NCBI GenBank assembly: GCA_030679145.1
Contig: JAUXTU010000098.1
Coordinates: forward strand, 1-37,406
Origin: Bacteroidota bacterium
GTDB lineage: Bacteria > Bacteroidota > Ignavibacteria > UBA10030 > UBA8401
Reading direction: 5' to 3'
DNA length: 37,406 nt
The notes beneath the pieces are model-generated. The model saw only the letters and a list, made by a program, of their open reading frames with translations, searched no databases and was not told the DNA's origin. A program made the translations under genes and the position numbers. Every line of letters begins with the position of its first letter. Positions within the stretch are counted from its first letter, which is position 1. Below are positions 8,594 to 15,946 of the stretch, piece by piece.

Positions 8594-8818
8594 TTAATAC
8601 TCACTCTCATCTTCATAAAAGAAATCGTCACCTGTCGGATAATCAGGCCAAATATCTTCTATACTTTCGTACGGTTCTTCCGCATCTTCTAATTCGTTCA
8701 AATTTTCTAATAACTCTGGAGGAGAACCCATGCGAATAGCATAGTCTATTAACTCTTCTTTTGTTGCAGGCCACGGAGCATCATCAAGATACGAAGCCAG
8801 TTCCATAGTCCAAATCAT
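8594..8818 (-). CDS. Small acidic protein, DUF2795-like
   Basis: A protein of 74 aa, very acidic and rich in Trp, Pro and Tyr. The N-terminal half contains PWPATKEELIDYAIRMGSP, a helix pattern like the DUF2795 family (short proteins of unknown role). The C-terminal half is an acidic tail (YESIEDIWPDYPTGDDFF). There is no signal peptide, membrane helix or metal-binding motif. It follows the M23 peptidase by 30 bp and ends before a strong terminator, so it closes that transcript. I recognise this protein type from the Bacteroidota/Ignavibacteriota branch, where it is short and conserved, but I know no function. The acidic tail suggests a protein-binding or nucleic-acid-mimic role, which is inference. 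Confidence 0.75.
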   Translation of the reverse strand: MIWTMELASYLDDAPWPATKEELIDYAIRMGSPPELLENLNELEDAEEPYESIEDIWPDYPTGDDFFYEDESEY

Positions 8819-8848
8819 AACGTCATTACCCTTACACTAAAGTTACTA

Positions 8849-9802
8849 TTACTTGTTATCGACAAGTTGAGCCCTGATTTTTTCATAATCAATATCGTCT
8901 ACGAAATACTCAACCGGATTCTGCTTTTCACTATTCCGAATCACTTCATAATGCAAATGTGGACCAGTAGAACGACCGGTATTACCCGAATATGCAATTA
9001 GCGCACCACGTTTTATTTTTTGTCCAGAACGTGCTACACATTTTGACAAGTGAGCGTACCAACTTTTATATCCATAGCCATGATTTACCATTAAAGCAAT
9101 TCCATATCCGCTACCTGTTGGACCGGTAAATTCAACTTCACCATCGCCTGTAGCATAGATCGGAGTTCCAACATCGCCATGGATATCAACACCTTCATGT
9201 CTCTTCAAACTTCCTATCAATGGGTCGTTTCGCAGACCAAACCCATGATACGAGTACGTTCCTATCATAGGTTTAATCGCCGGCATTGAGGCAAAAACTA
9301 CCTTATTATGCTCATACTGGTTATAAATTTGCTCATAGCTTGACCGTTGGAATTCAACTTCTTTATCTAATTTATTTAACAACTGTTTCGAAGTTCCAAT
9401 CAACTCGTCTGCATCTTTAGAAAGCAAACCGCCAAAAGATTCAACTGCAGTGCCTCCTGTTCCTAATTGACGTGTTTCAAGGTCAATTTTAGGAAGGTTT
9501 ACAATTGAACGCAATTGATTGTCACTCTGAGCCAATGAGCTAATAGAAGAAAAATAATTATTCATTCTCTCATTCATCTCTCTGACTTGCTGTTTGAGGA
9601 TAGCATTTTCGGTTGTTAGCTCATTTGTGGTCTTGAAACCCAATCCGAGAAAATCTCCATAGGAATTATTCACAAAACCCGTAACAAATAAAGCCACAAT
9701 TGTCAAAAAAGTGACAACTGCTGTCATCCGTAAACGATACCCTTTCGCTTCTACGTAAGAAACGCGTTCATTTGAATAGAAAAAAAGTTTTTTTCGTTTC
9801 AT
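8849..9802 (-). CDS. Membrane-anchored M23 (LytM) metallopeptidase
   Basis: A protein of 317 aa with a basic N-terminus (MKRKK), one membrane helix at about 27-44, and a polar, probably coiled-coil stretch of some 130 residues. A C-terminal M23 domain follows. The zinc ligands are intact: HEGVD (HxxxD), HLS near the middle, and HLHYE (HxH), so it should be an active peptidoglycan endopeptidase facing the periplasm, not a degenerate EnvC-like activator. I use the ATG at 9802; a TTG three codons upstream is also open. A near-consensus promoter lies at 9834-9862. It sits between hprK and the DUF2795-like gene. The soluble and coiled-coil layout resembles bacterial proteins tied to cell shape or division, but the exact role is not visible. 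Confidence 0.92.
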   Translation of the reverse strand: MKRKKLFFYSNERVSYVEAKGYRLRMTAVVTFLTIVALFVTGFVNNSYGDFLGLGFKTTNELTTENAILKQQVREMNERMNNYFSSISSLAQSDNQLRSIVNLPKIDLETRQLGTGGTAVESFGGLLSKDADELIGTSKQLLNKLDKEVEFQRSSYEQIYNQYEHNKVVFASMPAIKPMIGTYSYHGFGLRNDPLIGSLKRHEGVDIHGDVGTPIYATGDGEVEFTGPTGSGYGIALMVNHGYGYKSWYAHLSKCVARSGQKIKRGALIAYSGNTGRSTGPHLHYEVIRNSEKQNPVEYFVDDIDYEKIRAQLVDNK

Positions 9803-9833
9803 TATGCCCAATCAAAGTTATTTGTGCAGAAAG

Positions 9834-9862
9834 AAAATATAAAAATAAGAGCGGTTTGTCAA
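9834..9862 (-). promoter_or_regulatory. Sigma70 promoter for the M23 peptidase gene
   Basis: The minus strand shows a perfect -35 TTGACA (9857-9862), a 17-bp spacer and TATTTT (9834-9839). The predicted transcript starts near 9827, about 25 nt before the ATG at 9802. This is the best promoter match in the window. Confidence 0.65.
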
Positions 9863-9886
9863 GAATTACTATAAAAAACGTTCAAA

Positions 9887-10897
9887 TCATTCAAAATCAT
9901 GTTCAAAATAGTCAATATTTCGTTTCCCGGCACCTTTGGACTTACTTTGTATTACTTTTTCCAGTTTTTTCGAGAATTCCTGGGCAGCATCATATCCATA
10001 ATGTTTGGTCAGATAATTCAAAGCAATCACTTCTGAAATTACTGTAACATTTTTTCCCGGATGTATCGGAAGTTTTACATGAGGAATTTCAACGTCAAGA
10101 ATATTGATCTTTTCTTCGTCCAAACCAGTACGAGTAAAATTTCCATTCGGCTCCCATTCCATTAGTTCAACAACAACTTCTATTCGTTTTTGAAATCGAA
10201 TAGACCGAACACCAAAGATGCTTTGAACATCAATCAACCCGAGTCCACGAATTTCCATAAAATGTTTTACGAGATCAGTGCCCGTTCCAATGAGAATATT
10301 TTCCCCTTTTCGGGTAATAGTAACGACATCATCGGAAACTAAACGGTGACCGCGCTCAATAAGATCGAGTGCAATTTCACTTTTACCAATTCCAGAACGA
10401 CCAATAAATAACAATCCGACACCGTAAACATCAACAAATGAACCATGGAGTGTTGATTGTTGAGAGAATTGGTCGTCCAAAAAATCACTGAGCAGGTAAA
10501 CGAATTTTGTAGTTTCAAAAGGAGAACGAAATACAGGAACATTATGGTCTTCAGCAATTTTAAGAAGCTCTTTATCCATGTCATTGTTATTGGTTATAAC
10601 AATACATGGAATTTCAAATTTAAACAGCGTGTTAAAGGATTCAATCCGTTTTTCTAATGGCATACTCTTTAGATATAGCATCTCGGTATTTCCGAATACT
10701 TGCACTCGGTCGTACGTAAATAGACCAACATATCCTGCTAGTGCCAGTCCCGGACGATGGATACTTTTTTCTTTAACCTTGTTATCCATTCCGACATTCA
10801 CCAAAGTCTCTAGTTTCAATCGGTTCTTGTTTTTTTCAACCAAAAATCCAATGGTGATGTGCTGTTTTCGATATTCTTTTCCGATATTCAATGCCAT
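9887..10897 (-). CDS. hprK: HPr kinase/phosphorylase
   Basis: A protein of 336 aa with both HprK domains: the N-terminal ligand-sensing domain (about 1-135) and a C-terminal kinase domain. Visible landmarks are LHG with His151, the P-loop GRSGIGKS (166-173), SDD at 188-190, and the family signature EIRGLGLIDVQSIFG (215-229). The enzyme phosphorylates and dephosphorylates a Ser of HPr-type proteins according to metabolic state. No HPr, EI or PTS gene is seen in this window, and many members of the Bacteroidota/Chlorobiota branch keep hprK without a sugar PTS, so the partner may be an NPr-like protein. A GAGGTG ribosome-binding site precedes the ATG. The gene follows hpf by 8 bp in the xerC-hpf-hprK run, an arrangement that recalls the hpf-ptsN neighbourhood of proteobacteria. 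Confidence 0.95.
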   Translation of the reverse strand: MALNIGKEYRKQHITIGFLVEKNKNRLKLETLVNVGMDNKVKEKSIHRPGLALAGYVGLFTYDRVQVFGNTEMLYLKSMPLEKRIESFNTLFKFEIPCIVITNNNDMDKELLKIAEDHNVPVFRSPFETTKFVYLLSDFLDDQFSQQSTLHGSFVDVYGVGLLFIGRSGIGKSEIALDLIERGHRLVSDDVVTITRKGENILIGTGTDLVKHFMEIRGLGLIDVQSIFGVRSIRFQKRIEVVVELMEWEPNGNFTRTGLDEEKINILDVEIPHVKLPIHPGKNVTVISEVIALNYLTKHYGYDAAQEFSKKLEKVIQSKSKGAGKRNIDYFEHDFE

Positions 10898-10905
10898 AAC
10901 ACCTC

Positions 10906-11238
10906 TTAAATTTTTTCACGGGTTTTACGAATCACTTTTTTATCTTTTTGTTCATGTTTCGATTTATATTTTTGCAACTGCCGCTCTATCTTGTTTACTG
11001 CCGCATCAATTGATTTCACATACTCATCTGTTTTTTCCAAAGATTTAAGTACCGATCCCCGCACCTTCACTACAAGTTCGGCTGCCTTTAAACTGTTTTT
11101 AGATTTTTCATAACTTAAGATAAGATCTGCGCTCAATATTCCATCATAAAACTTTTCTAACTTATTTAATGAATCAAATGCATAAGCACGCAGTGTTTCA
11201 TGTGCTTTAAAGTGTCGAGCAGTAATGTAAATATTCAT
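10906..11238 (-). CDS. hpf: Ribosome hibernation-promoting factor, short form
   Basis: A protein of 110 aa matching the HPF/RaiA (YfiA) fold. It starts MNIYITARHFKAHE, has the central RGSVLKSLEKTDEYVKSIDAA helix region (given in part), and ends in a Lys/Arg-rich tail (KSKHEQKDKKVIRKTREK). This family binds the 30S decoding site and stabilises inactive ribosomes in stationary phase. The absence of the C-terminal dimerisation domain marks it as a short HPF, which usually needs RMF or another partner to form 100S ribosomes. The start is supported by an AGGAAA site. It lies 12 bp after xerC and 8 bp before hprK, so the three are co-transcribed. Confidence 0.92.
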   Translation of the reverse strand: MNIYITARHFKAHETLRAYAFDSLNKLEKFYDGILSADLILSYEKSKNSLKAAELVVKVRGSVLKSLEKTDEYVKSIDAAVNKIERQLQKYKSKHEQKDKKVIRKTREKI

Positions 11239-11250
11239 TGAATTTTCCTT

Positions 11251-12159
11251 TCAGGATGATGCTTTAGGGTGAGCTTGTTGATAGATTTTTTTAAGACGTT
11301 CAACAGTAACATGAGTATATATTTGTGTTGTAGAAAGGCTTTCATGCCCCAATAATTCTTTAACTGCCAAAATATCGGCGCCATTATCAAGTAAGTGTGT
11401 TGCAAATGAATGCCGTAAAACGTGCGGGCTCTTTTTTTGAATTTCTGTGTTTCCGGAAAGATATTTCTTAACGAGTGTGTTTACTTTTGAAGGGGTTAAT
11501 CGCATTCCTTTTTCATCAAGAAAAAATACTGTACCATGATAACTATCATTATTACCACTAATGCTCTTTCGAAATGTAATGTATCGATGGATTGATTGTT
11601 TTGCATTTTTTGTAAAAGGAATGATCCGTTGTTTATTCCCTTTACCAGTTACTTTAATAGTCTGATTTCGTTCATCAATATCGGACAATGTCAAACCAAG
11701 TAATTCTGCCCGACGAATTCCGCTTCCATAGAACAACTCTAATATTGCTGAATCCCGCGCACCCACAAATGTTGTAACATCCGGAAGCATCAATATTTTT
11801 TCCATTGAATCTTTATCAATGAACTGTGGGAGTTTTTTTTCAATTTTAGGTGAGATAATATTAAGCGCCGGGTTATTTCGTACGAATTTCCTTCTGACAA
11901 GAAATTTATAGAACGAGCGTAATGTTGAAAGCTTTCTAACCACACTCTTCTTTGAGATACCAGAGTCCAGCATCAAGCCCAAAAAAGCACGAATAACACC
12001 GGTATCGGTATCATTATGTTTTTGGATCAATTCTGGAAATTCTTTCTTTAAGAATGAGTAATACTGGGCAAGGTCGTTTGCGTACGAAATGATAGTATGT
12101 TGAGAATAATTTCTCTCGTTCTCAAGATACGAAAGGTATTCACTGATAATTTTCTGCAT
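11251..12159 (-). CDS. xerC: Tyrosine recombinase, XerC/XerD type
   Basis: A protein of 302 aa with the SAM-like N-terminal core-binding domain (1-90) and a complete catalytic domain. The catalytic residues can be read off: Arg149 in GSGIRR, Lys173 in TGKGNKQR, His246 and Arg249 in SPHVLRH, His272 in LLGHESL, and the Tyr281 nucleophile in TTQIYTH. This is the length and form of chromosomal Xer recombinases, which resolve chromosome dimers at dif together with FtsK. No integron, phage or attachment site surrounds it; its neighbours are topA and hpf, which supports a housekeeping role. Choosing between XerC and XerD is not possible from sequence alone. It follows topA by only 9 bp. Confidence 0.92.
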   Translation of the reverse strand: MQKIISEYLSYLENERNYSQHTIISYANDLAQYYSFLKKEFPELIQKHNDTDTGVIRAFLGLMLDSGISKKSVVRKLSTLRSFYKFLVRRKFVRNNPALNIISPKIEKKLPQFIDKDSMEKILMLPDVTTFVGARDSAILELFYGSGIRRAELLGLTLSDIDERNQTIKVTGKGNKQRIIPFTKNAKQSIHRYITFRKSISGNNDSYHGTVFFLDEKGMRLTPSKVNTLVKKYLSGNTEIQKKSPHVLRHSFATHLLDNGADILAVKELLGHESLSTTQIYTHVTVERLKKIYQQAHPKASS

Positions 12160-12168
12160 TCAATTCAA

Positions 12169-14442
12169 TCAGACTGCAATTGCTTGTGCTTCCTGCTCAT
12201 CAAGATAATATTCTTCTTTACAGTTCGGACACAGCAGGTAATCACCTTTGCGTTTCGTTGATTTCTTGGTAAGATAATTATTTCCGCAATTCTTACATGG
12301 CTGCATTACAGGCATTTCCCACGAAATAAAATCACATGTCTTTGGCTCACCATTGGAATTTGAGCACCGGAAAAAAATCCTTTTCTTTCGAGTTTTACTC
12401 TGCACAATTTCACCATCGGCGCACTTGGGACATTTTACACCGGTCGAAATCGGCTGTGTATTTTTACACGTCGGATAGTTTGAACATCCAAGAAATGTTC
12501 CAAACGGTCCGCCTTTCACTTTCATTTCACCGCCGCATAATTTGCAGATTAGACCGGTTACATGCGCATATTTTTCCGTTTCATCTTCTAACGGCTTTCT
12601 ATTTTTACAAGTTGGATAGCCCGAACAGGCTTTGAACTGTCCGTATCTTCCCCACTTGATGATCATCGGTTTACCGCACAAATCACACGCTTCACCCGCA
12701 TCATGTTGTAATGATTTTTTGATCTTTCCTGCTTCATCATTCATATGTTCCAATGAATGGCTGAACGGTTTATAAAAATCATCAAGAACTTTTACATAAT
12801 TGTTTTCACCGCTGGCAATCGTCTCTAATTCATCCTCCATCTGAGCAGTGAATTTATAATTTACAATTTCAGGAAAACATTTCATCAGAATCTTGATAAC
12901 CACCTGTCCAAGTCCGGTTGCATATAATTTTCTGTCCTGTTGATCAACATATTGACGATTGAGAATTGTTGAAACGATCTGCGCATACGTACTCGGACGA
13001 CCGATACCTAATTCTTCAAGTTTTTTCACCAAACTTGCTTCGGTATAGCGCGCCGGAGGTTTTGTGAAATGCTGTTTTGGAAGAAGTTTTTCGAGATTAG
13101 CGGCTTGTCCTGCTTCAAGATTTGCAGGAATTTTAGAGGTTGGATCATCGTCTGCTTCAACACCTTTCTCTTCAAGAACATCATCATACACTTGCAGAAA
13201 TCCTCGGAACAACGGTACAGAACCGGTTGCACGGAATAGATACACTCCACCGGTGATGTCTACAGTCAATTGCTCAAAGGTAGCACTGCTCATTTGTGAA
13301 GCAACAAAGCGATTCCATATCAACTGATAAACAGCATACATATCTTTGTCAAGATATTTTTTCACATGTTTTGGTGTGAATTTTATCGATGTCGGACGAA
13401 TTGCTTCATGCGCATCCTGAGACGATTTTCCTTTTTTGTATTCCCGTTTTTCTTTGGGAAGATATTCTTTACCATAATTCGAATAGATATAATCTCGAAC
13501 TCCAGCAATTGCATCTTCACTTAATCGGGTTGAATCCGTTCTCATATAGGTAATGAGACCTACGGTTCCTTCGTCTCCAAGATCTATACCTTCATACAGT
13601 TTCTGTGCCAGCATCATTGTTCGTTTTGCAGAAAGTCTAAGTCGACCTGCGGCTTCTTGCTGCAACGAACTTGTGATAAAAGGAGGATTAGGGTTTCGCT
13701 TCACATCCTTTTTCACAACATCTGAAATTTGGAATTGTGTTTTGCGAATTTCTTCAACTTGTCCGGATGATATTACTTCATTTCCAATGATTGGATCCTT
13801 GCCAGATATCTTTGCAAGTCTGGCGAAGAATGGATCGGACTTTTCAGTTTTAAATTCAGCACTGATCGTCCAATATTCTTCAGGAATAAATTTTTTGATC
13901 TCGTCTTCACGTTCACAAATAATCCGTAACGCAACAGATTGAACACGACCGGCAGATAATCCGTAGTAGACGGTCTTCCACAAGAATGGACTGACTTTGT
14001 ATCCCACCAAACGATCCATTGCACGCCGCGCGCGCTGTGAGTCAACAAGGTTTATATCCACTTTGCGGGGATTGTCCATTCCTTCCGCAACACCAGTTGG
14101 AGTAATTTCATGGAACAGAACTCTATAGATATTCTTATTCTTATCTTCTAACTCTTCAAGGATATCATACGCAATCGCTTCACCTTCGCGATCAGGGTCA
14201 GTTGCGATATAGATATTCTTTGCATCGCTGGCATAGCTTTTCAGTTTTGCAACAACATCTTCTTTTCCGGCTATGACTTCATAGACCGATGCATAATTAT
14301 TTTCAACATCAACACCTAGTTTACTTTTTGGGAGGTTCTTAATATGACCTACCGACGCCTCAACAATATAATCCTTACCAAGGTATTTATTGATTGTCTT
14401 CGCTTTTGAAGGTGACTCAACTATGATTAACGATTTTCCCAT
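12169..14442 (-). CDS. topA: DNA topoisomerase I (type IA)
   Basis: A protein of 757 aa. The N-terminal Toprim domain shows IVESPSKAKT (Glu9) and TDPDREGEA (acidic Asp82, Asp84, Glu86 binding magnesium). The catalytic Tyr is residue 299 in ITYMRTDSTR. The core continues to about residue 570 (GIGRPSTYAQIV). The C-terminus carries four zinc-ribbon-like modules with CxxC pairs beginning CDLCGKPM, CKLCGGEM, CPKCADGE and CKNCGNNY. It relaxes negative supercoils and balances gyrase. The gene lies between smg and xerC; the topA/smg neighbourhood is recurrent in bacteria. Length and domain order are typical. Confidence 0.97.
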   Translation of the reverse strand: MGKSLIIVESPSKAKTINKYLGKDYIVEASVGHIKNLPKSKLGVDVENNYASVYEVIAGKEDVVAKLKSYASDAKNIYIATDPDREGEAIAYDILEELEDKNKNIYRVLFHEITPTGVAEGMDNPRKVDINLVDSQRARRAMDRLVGYKVSPFLWKTVYYGLSAGRVQSVALRIICEREDEIKKFIPEEYWTISAEFKTEKSDPFFARLAKISGKDPIIGNEVISSGQVEEIRKTQFQISDVVKKDVKRNPNPPFITSSLQQEAAGRLRLSAKRTMMLAQKLYEGIDLGDEGTVGLITYMRTDSTRLSEDAIAGVRDYIYSNYGKEYLPKEKREYKKGKSSQDAHEAIRPTSIKFTPKHVKKYLDKDMYAVYQLIWNRFVASQMSSATFEQLTVDITGGVYLFRATGSVPLFRGFLQVYDDVLEEKGVEADDDPTSKIPANLEAGQAANLEKLLPKQHFTKPPARYTEASLVKKLEELGIGRPSTYAQIVSTILNRQYVDQQDRKLYATGLGQVVIKILMKCFPEIVNYKFTAQMEDELETIASGENNYVKVLDDFYKPFSHSLEHMNDEAGKIKKSLQHDAGEACDLCGKPMIIKWGRYGQFKACSGYPTCKNRKPLEDETEKYAHVTGLICKLCGGEMKVKGGPFGTFLGCSNYPTCKNTQPISTGVKCPKCADGEIVQSKTRKKRIFFRCSNSNGEPKTCDFISWEMPVMQPCKNCGNNYLTKKSTKRKGDYLLCPNCKEEYYLDEQEAQAIAV

Positions 14443-14463
14443 TGTGTGAACTACTTTTCCTTT

Positions 14464-14922
14464 TTAATTGATTGTATCTTTTCCACCAAGCATTGTTCTG
14501 CTTCCCGTGTTGAATGAATCATCATTTTCTGCCATTAACTGCGCAACCATTGATTTAACTTCATTCACATCAACAGAGATATATCCACTCATCATAATCC
14601 GATCGATAATTACTTCAATATCCGTATCAGTTATAATTCCAAGTTCGCGTAATTGAATGAGATACCCATATGCTTCTGCATTGATCACCGACCGTTCAAC
14701 ATCATGAAGAACTCTGTGTGAATGAGGGGAACTTGCAGCAATATCGGTGATGATGTTGCTGCCATCAGAGATTTTTTCAAAGAGCCAGTTGAATGCGGTA
14801 CTGATCTCGGTTGTAGAATATCCTTTTTTCGAAAGAACACTCAAATCAATATCGTGGATAGGAATATTGTTGCGCAATTCACCGATCAGATACATTAAAA
14901 TTTCAACTATTTTTTCTTGCAT
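14464..14922 (-). CDS. smg: Smg family protein (DUF494)
   Basis: A protein of 152 aa matching the Smg/DUF494 family: MQEKIVEILMYLIGEL at the N-terminus, the helix-turn pattern LSKKGYSTTEISTAFNWL in the middle, and the characteristic ELGIITDTDIE stretch before the C-terminus. The family is small, cytosolic and of unknown biochemical role; in many proteobacteria it sits by dprA and topoisomerase zinc-ribbon genes. Here it is directly upstream of topA (21 bp) and 13 bp after ybeY, which keeps the link to topoisomerase. The N-terminal half looks like a winged or helical repeat. There is no catalytic motif. Confidence 0.85.
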   Translation of the reverse strand: MQEKIVEILMYLIGELRNNIPIHDIDLSVLSKKGYSTTEISTAFNWLFEKISDGSNIITDIAASSPHSHRVLHDVERSVINAEAYGYLIQLRELGIITDTDIEVIIDRIMMSGYISVDVNEVKSMVAQLMAENDDSFNTGSRTMLGGKDTIN

Positions 14923-14935
14923 CCTTATCCTTTCT

Positions 14936-15358
14936 TCACTTTTTCAAATTCAATACTGAAACATACCGTTCCTGAATTGCATTCATCTTCTTTTGGTTAA
15001 CTTTTGTTGTATCGTCATACCCAATTGCATGTAATGTTCCGTGTACCACAAGACGTGTTAACTCATTTTTTACTGTTACATTATTCTCTTTTGCCTGCCG
15101 TTTTGCCTGCTGTGAGTTGACATAGATCTCGGCATTGACAGCTTTTATTTCCAGCGGAAACGTGATAACATCGGTTACATAATCGTGTTGTAAAAACTTT
15201 TTATTGATCGTTCGAATTGCCCTGTCATTTACTATAATGAATGAGAGTTCTGCATTTTTTATTTTCTCTTTATTACAAACAAATTTTGCTATATGCTTTA
15301 TTTCAGAACCAGAAAAAAGAATATGCTTATACGCTTTTGTTACCGATACAACAATCAT
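14936..15358 (-). CDS. ybeY: Endoribonuclease YbeY (rRNA maturation factor)
   Basis: A protein of 140 aa of the UPF0054 family. It has the conserved block LQHDYVTDVITFPLE (56-70), AEIYVN (76-81), and the metal-binding motif HGTLHAIGYDD at 106-116. YbeY is a single-strand RNase that matures the 16S rRNA 3' end and takes part in late ribosome quality control. Most members have three His ligands in HxxxHxxxxxH; here the third is Asp116. Asp or another residue at this spot also occurs in Bacteroidota members as I know them, so loss of activity should not be assumed. The ATG overlaps the stop of the upstream 147-aa gene by 4 bp. Confidence 0.93.
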   Translation of the reverse strand: MIVVSVTKAYKHILFSGSEIKHIAKFVCNKEKIKNAELSFIIVNDRAIRTINKKFLQHDYVTDVITFPLEIKAVNAEIYVNSQQAKRQAKENNVTVKNELTRLVVHGTLHAIGYDDTTKVNQKKMNAIQERYVSVLNLKK

Positions 15359-15798
15359 TTCTTTTTTGGTTTAGAGTCTTCTTTAGTCAGTGAAAGTGCT
15401 ATACCCGCAAGCATCACGTCGATACTTAACATCCGATAATCACCCGAAAGAATTGAACGATCAACATTCGCATAGAATGTGCAGCCGCCCTCTTTTTCTA
15501 TAACAATTGCGGAAACTTTGTCTTTTGTTTCCCCGATAAATGTCACTTCACCAACATCCTGACTCACTACGTATCCGCTGCAGAACTGTAATTGAAAATG
15601 AGTGTTATGGGTGTAGGCAGAAATGAGATTTCCTTTTTTCTTTCCAATTGAAATGGATGGATAGATTTCAAGTGCTAACTGGCGATTCTCTTTAATGTTC
15701 GCCAATTCAAACCGGAAATTATTTCCTTTCAATTTTGCTTTAACTCCCAGCACTTTCTCTATCTTAGTAATATCAGCTTTTGCAAATGTTGATTTCAT
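15355..15798 (-). CDS. Conserved-looking protein of unknown function upstream of ybeY
   Basis: A protein of 147 aa that I do not recognise. It has no signal peptide and no long hydrophobic helix. It is rich in alternating hydrophobic/polar strands (for example LALEIYPSISIG, HFQLQFCSGYVV) and ends in a Lys-rich tail (KEDSKPKKK), which suggests a small soluble beta-rich protein, perhaps RNA- or ribosome-associated given the tail. Two Cys residues are not in metal-binding spacing. An AAGGAT site precedes the ATG at 15798, and the stop overlaps the ybeY ATG by 4 bp, so its production is coupled to YbeY. It is the first gene of the ybeY-smg-topA-xerC-hpf-hprK run and lies directly after a leader with an intrinsic terminator. 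The function is open. Confidence 0.8.
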   Translation of the reverse strand: MKSTFAKADITKIEKVLGVKAKLKGNNFRFELANIKENRQLALEIYPSISIGKKKGNLISAYTHNTHFQLQFCSGYVVSQDVGEVTFIGETKDKVSAIVIEKEGGCTFYANVDRSILSGDYRMLSIDVMLAGIALSLTKEDSKPKKK

Positions 15799-15816
15799 AC
15801 GAAATATCCTTCAAAC

Positions 15817-15846
15817 AGAAAAACCCCGTAATCGTTGATTGGGGTT
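15817..15846 (-). terminator. Intrinsic terminator or attenuator before the ybeY operon
   Basis: On the minus strand AACCCC (15841-15846) pairs with GGGGTT (15822-15827), with an inner AATC/GATT stem, and a run of five T follows. It ends the MBL hydrolase transcript 100 bp after that stop codon. It also lies between a good promoter (15905-15934) and the ATG at 15798, so it may work as an attenuator for the downstream operon. Confidence 0.85.
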
Positions 15847-15847
15847 C

Positions 15848-15893
15848 GATGTCTCACAGCAATATGTGTTATTATTATGTTCAAATGAGCATC
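15848..15893 (-). promoter_or_regulatory. Leader hairpin next to the terminator
   Basis: In the minus-strand RNA GAUGCUCA (15886-15893) can pair with UGAGACAUC (15848-15856) through eight pairs with one bulged A, around a 29-nt loop. It abuts the terminator stem with almost no gap, so the two may form a tandem regulatory structure. I match it to no known riboswitch class. Confidence 0.45.
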
Positions 15894-15904
15894 AGGTCTG
15901 TACA

Positions 15905-15934
15905 AATATAGAGAGAGGTTAGTATGGAAGTCAA
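15905..15934 (-). promoter_or_regulatory. Sigma70-like promoter for the ybeY-topA-hprK operon or a short leader RNA
   Basis: Minus strand TTGACT (15929-15934), an 18-bp spacer and TATATT (15905-15910). The start would be near 15898, leading straight into the hairpin at 15848-15893 and the terminator at 15822-15846. No other promoter fits between the terminator and the ATG at 15798. Confidence 0.5.
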
Positions 15935-15946
15935 GTTTTTCGTTAA

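Noticed and set aside
8566-8620. A promoter for the Omp85 operon around TATAGT at about 8573-8578
   Set aside because: There is no acceptable -35 at the right distance, and its transcript would run straight into the terminator.
11251-12159. Integrase of a mobile element
   Set aside because: All neighbours are housekeeping genes, there is no attachment site or cargo, and the length and motifs match chromosomal Xer proteins.
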